Source: Pseudomonadota bacterium (GTDB lineage Bacteria > Pseudomonadota > Alphaproteobacteria > Acetobacterales > Acetobacteraceae). From it: a DNA stretch of 11,491 nt. Shown piece by piece: positions 1-5,732 of this stretch. Within the stretch, counting starts at the first letter, position 1. The number at the start of each line of letters is the position of its first letter. Position numbers and translations under genes: made by a program. The DNA is taken from the NCBI GenBank assembly GCA_021807975.1, contig JAKBCJ010000113.1, positions 1 to 11,491 of the forward strand, given 5' to 3'. The notes beneath the pieces are model-generated. The model was not told where the DNA came from, made no database searches, and saw only the letters and a program-made list of their open reading frames with translations.

Positions 1-180
1 GAGCGGCGGCCAACCAGGACAGGTGGACGGCCCGCGATTTGGGTACACAAAGCCGCAACACAACGACCTCCCGCCGCTTTGCCATTCAACCCATTATCCC
101 GAACCGGTCCCACCGCACTCTGGCCCGCCTCCGTTCTTTGGCCTAGAACGGCCCGATCCATTTCAACCTGGAGCAGTTCC
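1..180. other. Left-edge region with no supported gene
   Basis: No coding region could be assigned here. All three forward frames are open for most of the stretch, which is common at this GC content, and none shows recognisable protein sequence. It probably holds the promoter and leader of the RidA-family gene that begins at 181. The one structure seen is a 7-bp inverted repeat, CCGTTCT (131-137) and AGAACGG (145-151), separated by 7 nt and ending 29 nt before the start codon. It could be an operator or chance. The end of a gene lying to the left of the window cannot be excluded. Confidence 0.4.
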
Positions 181-531
181 ATGAGCAAGATCATCCGCAC
201 CGAACCCGGCCCCATCCTGTCCAAGGCCGTCGAATACCATGGCTTCGTCTATCTGCCGGGCATCACTGCCCGCGATACCAGCAAGGACATCAAAGGCCAG
301 ACCGCCGACGTGCTGGCACAGATCGACGAGATGCTGGAACACCATGGCACCGACAAGACCCGCATGCTGCAGGCGATGATCTGGGTGAAGCACATGAAGG
401 ACCGCGCGCAGGTGAACGAGCTGTGGACCCCATGGCTGCCGAAGGACGGCGCCCCGGTCCGCGCCTGCGTCCAGGCCGAGATGGCCGCGCCGGACGTCCT
501 CGTTGAGATCATGATCACGGCCTGCAAGTAA
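181..531 (+). CDS. RidA/YjgF/YER057c/UK114 family protein
   Basis: A 116-residue protein of the RidA (enamine/imine deaminase) family, the usual length for a subunit of these small trimeric cytosolic proteins. Visible family features are the early YLPG segment (residues 24-27), the central helix with repeated hydrophobics (QTADVLAQIDEML, about 40-52), and the C-terminal strand pair VRACVQAEM...DVLVEIMITA. Arg94 sits where RidA proteins carry the arginine that binds the substrate carboxylate. RidA proteins hydrolyse reactive 2-aminoacrylate-type enamines, but many paralogues have other or unknown activities. The usual EIEAIA ending is EIMITA here, so canonical deaminase activity is uncertain. 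The frame is open further upstream, but the ATG at 181 is preferred: it has GGAG at 170-173, 7 nt upstream, and family homology starts there. It converges on the SDR gene on the opposite strand. Function beyond the family is not inferred. Confidence 0.88.
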   Translation: MSKIIRTEPGPILSKAVEYHGFVYLPGITARDTSKDIKGQTADVLAQIDEMLEHHGTDKTRMLQAMIWVKHMKDRAQVNELWTPWLPKDGAPVRACVQAEMAAPDVLVEIMITACK

Positions 532-578
532 GCGGCCGCGAGCTTAACGATACGTTGGACGGCAGCCACCGCCCCGTC

Positions 579-612
579 ATCATCCTGGCTGGCTTGCGCC
601 CGCCAGGATGAT
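579..612. terminator. Stem-loop between convergent genes, probable bidirectional terminator
   Basis: ATCATCCTGGC (579-589) pairs perfectly with GCCAGGATGAT (602-612), giving an 11-bp stem around a 12-nt loop, with three more possible pairs inside the loop. It lies 48 nt after the stop of the RidA-family gene and 54 nt beyond the end of the convergent SDR gene. Only two or three T residues follow on the plus strand, so it is not a textbook intrinsic terminator. Position and symmetry fit a shared terminator or mRNA 3'-end stabiliser. A copy of a dispersed palindromic repeat is the alternative. Confidence 0.55.
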
Positions 613-665
613 TTCCCCCACTAAGCGGTTATTTCGCCGCATATCCTAAGTTGGTTTCGCCGCGC

Positions 666-1445
666 CTACGCGGTTGCGCCGCCATCGACCGGCAGTGCGA
701 CGCCATTCACGAACGACGCCTCATCCGACAGCAGGAACAGCGCCGCGTTGGCGATTTCCTCCGGCTGAGCCACCCGGCGCATCGGGTTCAGGCCACCGCG
801 CTTGGTAACCAGGGTTTCCGGCGTCTCCCCGGCCGGCAACTGACTGTCCGGCCGAGCGACGAAGACGCGCAGCATGGGGGTGTCGGTGGTGCCGGGGCAG
901 ACCGCGTTGACGCGGATGTTCTCGTGCCCGTAGCGCTTCGCCAGTCCCTTCACCAGACCGACAACGCCGAACTTGGCAATGTTGTAAACCGGACTGTACG
1001 GTGATCCCTGCAAGCCCGAGGTCGAAGCGGTGAACAGCAATGACCCGCCGCCACGCGCGCGCAGCTCCGGCAGGGCCGCTTCGGTCGTCACCAGCACGGT
1101 GCGGACGTTCAGGTTCATCGCGAAGTCGAAATCCTTCCAGTCCAGGCCCTCGATGGAGGCCGGACCGGGCGTGCCGACGTGGTTCCAGACGAAATCCAGC
1201 CCGCCGAAATGTTTGACCGTCTGCTTGACGATGTCGCGGGCGAAATCGTCGCTGGTCAGGTCCCCGGACAAGCCGATCGCCTTTCCGCCGGCGGCTTCGA
1301 TCTGCCGCACGACTGCGTCGGTGGCGGTCTTATCGAGGTCCACCACCGCCACGCTGGCCCCCTCGGCCGCGAACCGAAGGGCGCCCGCGCGTCCCATCCC
1401 CGAACCGGCGGCGGTGACGATGCCTATTTTGTTTTGCAATCGCAT
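666..1445 (-). CDS. SDR family NAD(P)-dependent oxidoreductase
   Basis: A 259-residue classical short-chain dehydrogenase/reductase with a Rossmann fold. The cofactor motif TAAGSGMG is at residues 11-18. An acidic residue after the second strand (VVDLD, 35-39) favours NAD over NADP. The active-site region has Ser141/Ser143, and Tyr154 and Lys158 form YxxxK. The C-terminus reads FVNGVALPVDGGATA, typical of the family. The usual NNAG motif after strand 4 is NHVG (88-91), an uncommon variant. The substrate is unknown; a hydroxyl or ketone oxidoreduction is expected. The frame is open upstream to about 1724, but the ATG at 1445 is chosen because AGGGAAAGGAAA lies just upstream and SDR homology begins at MRLQNKIGIVTAAG. 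It is the last gene of the minus-strand cluster, separated from the sulfurtransferase by a repeat-bearing 175-nt spacer, so it may be co-transcribed or have its own promoter. Confidence 0.9.
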   Translation of the reverse strand: MRLQNKIGIVTAAGSGMGRAGALRFAAEGASVAVVDLDKTATDAVVRQIEAAGGKAIGLSGDLTSDDFARDIVKQTVKHFGGLDFVWNHVGTPGPASIEGLDWKDFDFAMNLNVRTVLVTTEAALPELRARGGGSLLFTASTSGLQGSPYSPVYNIAKFGVVGLVKGLAKRYGHENIRVNAVCPGTTDTPMLRVFVARPDSQLPAGETPETLVTKRGGLNPMRRVAQPEEIANAALFLLSDEASFVNGVALPVDGGATA

Positions 1446-1532
1446 TATCGTTTCCTTTCCCTGGAGCCGCCGATGCAATGCGGCACGCGCCTTTCCCGGC
1501 CTGGCGCTATCCATGACTTTTTCCGAACCATC

Positions 1533-1591
1533 AAGGCGTGGATGGCATGCCTGCGGCCGCCATGACGGGATTGGCGGCCCCGTCATGGCGG
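1533..1591. repeat. Palindromic repeat cluster in the sulfurtransferase-SDR spacer
   Basis: The 35 nt at 1533-1567 (beginning AAGGCGTGGATGGC, ending GCCGCCATGACG) match the repeat unit at 10617-10651 inside dnaE2 with three mismatches. Overlapping it, CCGCCATGACGGG (1557-1569) and CCCGTCATGGCGG (1579-1591) form a perfect 13-bp inverted repeat with a 9-nt loop. In a minus-strand transcript this would be a strong hairpin between the sulfurtransferase stop and the SDR start. It could act as a processing or stabilising element, as REP-type repeats do in operons, or as a partial terminator. The dispersed-repeat assignment rests on the multiple copies in this window. Confidence 0.8.
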
Positions 1592-1620
1592 GATTGGCTG
1601 AACCGCTGTGTTGAGACGGT

Positions 1621-2487
1621 TTAACCAACTTCCATCGGCAGGCTTTCATCCTTGGCCCATTCGGACAATGACGCGTCGTAGATACGCACGTCGGTATGCC
1701 CCAGCATCGTGAGGATGAACGCATCCGCGCTGGCCGCGATCCCGCCGCCGCAATACGCGATCACCGGCCGGTCCAGCGCCCCCACCGCACCCAGACGTTG
1801 CCGCAGCTCATCCGGCGGCAGAAACGTATTCGTTGCCGGATCCAACAGGTGCGCCGCCGGCAGATTGACGCTGCCCGCTATGCGCCCGGGCCGCCCGTAG
1901 CTGTTGCCGCCGGTGCCGGTATGCTGGGAAGCCAGCAACGCATTCAGCGTGCAAACACCGGAATCGCCGATCGCCGCTTTCACCTGATCCTTGCCGACCA
2001 TCAGGTCACGCTCTTCCCGGACAACGAAATTCCCGGCAGGCCGCGCCGTTCCTGGCCCGGTTTCAACCGAACGGCCTTCCGCGATCCACTTCTGCCATCC
2101 GCCGTTGAGCACCGCGGCCTTGTCATGCCCAAATGAGCGCAGCAGCCACCAGACCCGCGTCGCCCACCACGGATTGGCCGTGCTATAAGTGACAATACGT
2201 GTGTCATTACCGATGCCAAACCGGCGCATCGCCGCCGCGAAATCCACCGGCTTCTGTCGCATGAAATTGAATTTCTGGTTCGTATCCGAAACATCGCGCG
2301 AAACGTCGCAGAATTGCGCGCCCGGAATATGCCCCTTCTCGAAATCCTCCCGCCCCGGCTTCACCACATAGGTGATCTTCGGATCGGGAATCAGATGCGT
2401 CGTGCAATCCAGCACGACGACATCGCCCAGGTGCTGGTCCAGCCAATCGGTCTCGACCAGAAACTCCGGGTGCTTGAAACCGCTCAT
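1621..2487 (-). CDS. Two-domain rhodanese sulfurtransferase
   Basis: A 288-residue tandem rhodanese protein, the standard length for thiosulfate or 3-mercaptopyruvate sulfurtransferases. The N-terminal domain (about residues 8-140) carries the structural signature GHIPGA (52-57) and has no catalytic cysteine at its loop (YSTANPWW). The C-terminal domain (about 160-288) has the catalytic Cys246 in the loop CGGGIAAS. That loop is closer to the CGSGVTA type of mercaptopyruvate sulfurtransferases than to the CRxGxR loop of thiosulfate rhodaneses, so the sulfur donor is uncertain. The product would carry a persulfide on Cys246 and pass it to a thiol or cyanide acceptor; the location is probably cytoplasmic, since no signal peptide is visible. 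Its ATG follows the TGA of the VOC gene after one base (TGAGATG) and has a weak Shine-Dalgarno, so translational coupling is likely. Expression is expected to follow the upstream SDR and VOC genes. Confidence 0.9.
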   Translation of the reverse strand: MSGFKHPEFLVETDWLDQHLGDVVVLDCTTHLIPDPKITYVVKPGREDFEKGHIPGAQFCDVSRDVSDTNQKFNFMRQKPVDFAAAMRRFGIGNDTRIVTYSTANPWWATRVWWLLRSFGHDKAAVLNGGWQKWIAEGRSVETGPGTARPAGNFVVREERDLMVGKDQVKAAIGDSGVCTLNALLASQHTGTGGNSYGRPGRIAGSVNLPAAHLLDPATNTFLPPDELRQRLGAVGALDRPVIAYCGGGIAASADAFILTMLGHTDVRIYDASLSEWAKDESLPMEVG

Positions 2488-2488
2488 C

Positions 2489-2890
2489 TCAGTGGGCCAG
2501 TTCAGCGAGTTCGATCACCGCATTCCCGGTCGCCGAGGGATCCAGGAACACGATTTTCGATCCGCCATGCCCAATCCGCCAGGTATCGCTTTGCAGCTTC
2601 ACGTTCTTGGCTTTCAGTTCGGCGATCGCAACCTCGATGTCATCGACCTCGAAACAGATGTGAAACAGCCCGGTGCCCTTCTCGGCGATCCATTTGGACA
2701 CGCCCGATTCAGGCCCCTGCCCTTCCAGCAATTCGATGTAGCTTTCGCCAACCGGCAGCATCGCCAGCCTGGTTGCGCCAATCTGCTCCTCGTATTCCAG
2801 TTCCAGCCCGAACGTGTCGCGCATCAGATCCAGCGACTGCTTCATGGAATCCACGGCGATGGCGATATGTTCAACGCGCTTGATTTTCAT
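2489..2890 (-). CDS. VOC family protein, methylmalonyl-CoA epimerase-like
   Basis: A 133-residue vicinal-oxygen-chelate fold protein whose sequence closely follows methylmalonyl-CoA epimerase. It starts VEHIAIAVDSM, has GESYIELLE (49-56), the second-module opening GLFHICFEVDDIEVAIAELKAKNV (74-97), and a late GGSKIVFLDPSATGNAVIELAE (109-130). Metal ligands expected from the family are His8, Glu53, His77 and Glu127, all present. The family reaction interconverts (R)- and (S)-methylmalonyl-CoA in propionate metabolism. No mutase or propionyl-CoA carboxylase lies in the window, and VOC proteins annotated this way often act on other substrates, so the exact reaction is unproven. The start at 2890 has GGAG about 9 nt upstream, overlapping the end region of the preceding SDR gene (17-nt gap). 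This tight packing indicates one operon with the SDR upstream and the sulfurtransferase downstream. Confidence 0.87.
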   Translation of the reverse strand: MKIKRVEHIAIAVDSMKQSLDLMRDTFGLELEYEEQIGATRLAMLPVGESYIELLEGQGPESGVSKWIAEKGTGLFHICFEVDDIEVAIAELKAKNVKLQSDTWRIGHGGSKIVFLDPSATGNAVIELAELAH

Positions 2891-2907
2891 CGTTTCGGCT
2901 CCGTCGT

Positions 2908-3660
2908 TCAGGAAATGGTGACGCCGCTGTCCACGGGATAGATCTGCCCCGTCACCCGCCGGCTTTCGTCCGAGGCCAGAAACAGCGCCATGTTGGCGAT
3001 ATCCTCGGGTTCGATCGACCCCATCAGATGGGACTGCTTCATCTTGTCCAGCGCCGGATTGCCGGCCAGCAACCCGAACACACGGTCGGTCATCGTCACC
3101 GAAGGCGCGATCGCGTTAACCCTGACCAAGGGCGCGAATTCCACCGCCATCGACCGGGTGACCGAGGCAACCGCACCCTTCGCAGCGGTATAGCAGTCCC
3201 GTCCCGGTATCCCCATCAGCGCCAAATTCGACGACATATTGATCACCGCTCCGCCGCCCGACTTGACGATCGCGGGAATCCCGAACCGGCAGCCCAGGAA
3301 CGTGCCGAACAGATCCAGCTTGATCACGCGCCAGAATTCCTCCAGCGGCGCCGTGGTCACGTCGCTGTCGCGCGCGGTGGACCCGCCTGCATTGTTGTGC
3401 AGCACATGCAGGCCGCCATAATGCTGAACCGCCCGGTCGATCGTTGCTTGAATACTATCCGGGTCAGTAACGTCGGTGCGGATCGCAATCGCCTCGCCGC
3501 CGGCCTGGACGATCAGTTGCGCGGTCTGCTCGCCCGCCTCGGCGTTCAATTCCGCGACCACGATCTTCGCCCCCTCCCCCGCGAACAGCTTAGCCGTCGC
3601 TCGGCCGATCCCGGTTCCAGCGCCGGTGATGACGGCAACCCTGCCCTCCAGTCGCAACAT
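2908..3660 (-). CDS. SDR family oxidoreductase (first gene of the cluster)
   Basis: A 250-residue classical SDR with all signature elements: TGAGTGIG (12-19) for cofactor binding, Asp63-Val64 for adenine contact, NNAG (89-92), Ser143/Ser144, Tyr157 and Lys161 in YTAAK, and the C-terminal tail VTGQIYPVDSGVTIS. Glu37 after strand 2 (VVAELNA) suggests NAD preference. The substrate cannot be assigned; the fold covers 3-oxoacyl reductases, sugar dehydrogenases and many catabolic alcohol dehydrogenases. It appears to be the promoter-proximal gene of the minus-strand cluster, with a 117-nt upstream region separating it from the histidine kinase. The start at 3660 has a purine-rich GGGGGA a few bases upstream and fits the normal SDR N-terminus (MLRLEGRVAVITG). 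It is only distantly similar to the other SDR of the cluster, and the NNAG/NHVG difference suggests two distinct steps rather than a recent duplication. Confidence 0.92.
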   Translation of the reverse strand: MLRLEGRVAVITGAGTGIGRATAKLFAGEGAKIVVAELNAEAGEQTAQLIVQAGGEAIAIRTDVTDPDSIQATIDRAVQHYGGLHVLHNNAGGSTARDSDVTTAPLEEFWRVIKLDLFGTFLGCRFGIPAIVKSGGGAVINMSSNLALMGIPGRDCYTAAKGAVASVTRSMAVEFAPLVRVNAIAPSVTMTDRVFGLLAGNPALDKMKQSHLMGSIEPEDIANMALFLASDESRRVTGQIYPVDSGVTIS

Positions 3661-3777
3661 TCCTGGTCCCCCGATGTTATCCCGGCATCGTTAACCCTGC
3701 GGCCACCGGGATCAAGGGCAGACATGTCACGATAAGGCAGACCGCCTTGCGCGTGTCCGCGGTCGTTGCAAAAGCGA
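3661..3777 (-). promoter_or_regulatory. Upstream region of the SDR/VOC/sulfurtransferase cluster
   Basis: This 117-nt gap lies between the end of the kinase gene and the start of the SDR gene, both on the minus strand, so it should hold the cluster promoter. Two direct copies of GGCAGAC (plus strand, 3717-3723 and 3736-3742) are spaced 19 bp apart, about two helical turns, with the 8-bp palindrome GACATGTC at 3721-3728 overlapping one of them. This layout is compatible with a repressor or activator site but is not proof of one. GACCGC (3740-3745) and GCGGTC (3759-3764) could form a weak hairpin ending the kinase transcript. No convincing -35/-10 pair was found. Confidence 0.3.
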
Positions 3778-5550
3778 TCAGGCGGGGCGCGTGCCGTCCG
3801 GGACCAGCCATTCCAGCAGTTTGCCGGTCAACACGGCCATCGTCAGCGGCTTGGTGATTTGATCATCCATGCCGCTTTCAAGGCTGGCCTCGCGACTGCC
3901 TTCCATCGCATGCGCTGTCAGAGCGACGATCGGGGTCCGCCGGCCCTGAACCCCCTCGATCTGGCGGATCGCCCGGGTCGCTTCGTAGCCGTCCATCTCC
4001 GGCATCTGGCAATCCATCAGCACCAGATCGAACTTGCTTTCCCGGTAGGTGCCAACCGCTTCCAGGCCATTGCGCGCCGGGGTCACCCGGCAACCCAGCG
4101 ATTCAAGCAGCGCCTGGGTCACCCGCATATTCGCCGGATTGTCCTCCACCAGAAGGATGGAGACCGAACCCCGGCCGCCGCGTTCCAGCGCCGCCTTGAA
4201 GTCCCGGCTGGCGGTCGAGACAAAAACCGGCGCCGGACCCGGATTGGCCGGACCCGGATTGGCTGGACCCGGATTGGCCAATACCGGCCGCGGCGCGGGT
4301 TCCACGCGCACCGGGGCGGAAAGCGGCGGCGGCACCGGCTCCGGGCGAGCCGGCGGCACTTGCGTGGCAACCGCCTCGCCGCGATCCATCGTCACGGTAA
4401 ACCAGAACGTCGATCCCACGCCCACAACGCTTTCGACGCCGATATCGCCATCCATCATGATGCAAAGCTGGCGTGCGATCGACAGCCCCAGGCCGGTGCC
4501 GCCGTAACGGCGGGTCATCGAACTGTCCACCTGATTGAACGCTTCGAAGATCATCGCCTGTTTGTTGGAAGGAATTCCAATTCCGCTGTCGGAAACCTCA
4601 AACCGGATGCGGATGGCTTCGCCGATCTCCTGTTCCGCCATCCCGCGCACGACGATCGTCCCCTCGGCGGTGAACTTCAGTGCGTTGCCGACCAGATTGG
4701 TCAGTATCTGCAGCAGACGGTGCTTATCGCCGATCAGCATCAGGTTCAGCTCGTCGGGCACCGAAGTCCAAAGTGTCAGGCCCTTAGCCCGGGCCTGATC
4801 GGCAAACAGGACGCGGACGTCGTGGATGAGCGAGGGGAGATGGAACGGCCGGTGTTCCAGTTCGAGCCGCCCCACCTCGATACGGGACAAGTCCAGGATG
4901 TCGTCCACCAGCCGCAGCAATGCCTGGCTGGATTGTGCCGCCGTCTCTACATAACGCCGTTGCGGCGGCAACATGTCGGTCAGTTGCAGCAATTCGATCA
5001 TCCCGACCACGCCGTTCAGCGGGGTGCGGATTTCATGGCTCATGTTCGCCAGGAACTGACTTTTGGCGGCGTTGGAGAGTTCGGCCTGCTGCAGTGCATG
5101 ATCGGCGTCCGTTGCGCGCTGGCGAAGCCGGTCCAGCATGGTGTTGACGGCGTGCCCCAGCAGGCGGATTTCGCGGGGCGCCGAACCGTGGAATGCCGGC
5201 ACCGCCGCTGCGTCGTTGCCGGCAATGACGGCTTGCGCCGTGGCGGCGATGCCGCGAACCGGTTGCGCGATCACCCGGGCAAGAAGCCAGGACAGCAGGA
5301 CAGCCAGGGCTAAGGAGACCAGGGCAAATGGCAGCAGCAGATCCTGGATCGATCCGGATGCGGCTGTCGAACCGGTGCCGTCGGCCAAAACCGCGACAAC
5401 CGCCAGCGGTATCCCGGCCATAACCGCGAACGCAATAAACAGCAGGACAGGAAGACGCAGCCCTGTTCCGCCCGACAGATGCGGCAAAGCCCCCAACCGC
5501 TCGGTCGGGTCCAGTGAGGCGCTGGCGGGTTTGGCCGTGTCCGAAGACAT
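3778..5550 (-). CDS. Hybrid sensor histidine kinase with receiver domain
   Basis: A 590-residue membrane hybrid kinase. A short cytoplasmic N-terminus is followed by two hydrophobic segments (about 32-56 and 71-93) joined by a loop of only about 14 residues. A HAMP-like linker follows (about 91-143). Next come the HisKA domain with phosphoacceptor His172 in SHEIRTPLNG, and the HATPase domain with the N box (Asn285/Asn289), the G1 box DSGIG (321-325) and the G2 box GTGLGL (351-356). A proline-rich linker (about 397-445) contains three ANPGP units. The C-terminal receiver has Glu469/Asp470, phosphoacceptor Asp513, Thr545 and Lys567. It should autophosphorylate on His172 and pass phosphate to Asp513, then onward through an Hpt protein or another regulator not present here. 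With almost no periplasmic domain, the stimulus is probably sensed in the membrane or cytoplasm. No response-regulator partner is adjacent. The ATG at 5550 is the only sensible start and has a modest AGG about 10 nt upstream. Confidence 0.93.
   Translation of the reverse strand: MSSDTAKPASASLDPTERLGALPHLSGGTGLRLPVLLFIAFAVMAGIPLAVVAVLADGTGSTAASGSIQDLLLPFALVSLALAVLLSWLLARVIAQPVRGIAATAQAVIAGNDAAAVPAFHGSAPREIRLLGHAVNTMLDRLRQRATDADHALQQAELSNAAKSQFLANMSHEIRTPLNGVVGMIELLQLTDMLPPQRRYVETAAQSSQALLRLVDDILDLSRIEVGRLELEHRPFHLPSLIHDVRVLFADQARAKGLTLWTSVPDELNLMLIGDKHRLLQILTNLVGNALKFTAEGTIVVRGMAEQEIGEAIRIRFEVSDSGIGIPSNKQAMIFEAFNQVDSSMTRRYGGTGLGLSIARQLCIMMDGDIGVESVVGVGSTFWFTVTMDRGEAVATQVPPARPEPVPPPLSAPVRVEPAPRPVLANPGPANPGPANPGPAPVFVSTASRDFKAALERGGRGSVSILLVEDNPANMRVTQALLESLGCRVTPARNGLEAVGTYRESKFDLVLMDCQMPEMDGYEATRAIRQIEGVQGRRTPIVALTAHAMEGSREASLESGMDDQITKPLTMAVLTGKLLEWLVPDGTRPA
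4235..4279. repeat. Three 15-bp tandem repeats in the kinase linker
   Basis: Three consecutive copies of GGACCCGGATTGGC(C/T) occupy 4235-4249, 4250-4264 and 4265-4279, differing at a single base. They are in frame in the minus-strand kinase gene and encode three ANPGP units in the proline-rich linker between the ATPase core and the receiver domain. Such a repeat can change copy number by slippage and so vary linker length without breaking the frame. Confidence 0.9.
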
Positions 5551-5600
5551 TATGCGTAGCCTGTTATGTGCGTTTTAAGCATCATGCCTCGGTTTACCGG

Positions 5601-5629
5601 CGAAACGCAAACCGGTACGTTTGGTTTCG
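5601..5629. promoter_or_regulatory. Dyad-symmetric site in the kinase-imuA divergent region
   Basis: CGAAACGCAAAC (5601-5612) and GTTTGGTTTCG (5619-5629) form an 11-bp dyad around CGGTAC, interrupted by one unpaired G on the left. It lies 51 nt upstream of the kinase start codon and about 90 nt upstream of the LexA box. The arms are AT-richer than the surroundings and no T-run follows, so a protein-binding operator is more likely than a terminator. Which gene it would control is unknown; proximity favours the kinase. Confidence 0.4.
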
Positions 5630-5717
5630 CAACCTTGCTACCGGCTGTCCCGGGGCAATGGTCCGCCGCCGGAAATCCCGAACATGAGACTCGACTCTGC
5701 CGCCCGTCCACGTCTAT

Positions 5718-5732
5718 GTTCTTATTATGTTC
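5718..5732 (+). promoter_or_regulatory. LexA (SOS) box of the imuA-imuB-dnaE2 operon
   Basis: GTTC (5718-5721), 7 nt (5722-5728), GTTC (5729-5732) is an exact match to the direct-repeat LexA operator of Alphaproteobacteria. It sits at the head of the classic SOS mutasome operon. It overlaps a possible -10 element TATGTT (5715-5720), which pairs with a weak -35 TCGACT (5691-5696) at 18 nt spacing, and it also covers the ATG at 5727. LexA bound here would block initiation, and RecA-stimulated LexA cleavage after DNA damage would release it. The operator match is seen directly; the promoter elements are tentative. Confidence 0.85.

Noticed and set aside
131..151. CCGTTCT-N7-AGAACGG before the RidA-family gene as an SOS operator
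   Set aside because: The GTTC and GAAC halves are inverted and 9 nt apart, whereas the alphaproteobacterial LexA box is a direct repeat with 7 nt between halves.
1446..1724. An N-terminal extension of the SDR at 666-1445 up to 1724
   Set aside because: The extra residues overlap the sulfurtransferase gene and the repeat spacer and show no SDR similarity, while a good ribosome site precedes the ATG at 1445.
3766..5313. Long plus-strand open frame (515 codons) opposite the histidine kinase
   Set aside because: It is antisense to a clear kinase gene, rich in His, Arg and Gln with no recognisable domain, and explained by high-GC codon bias.
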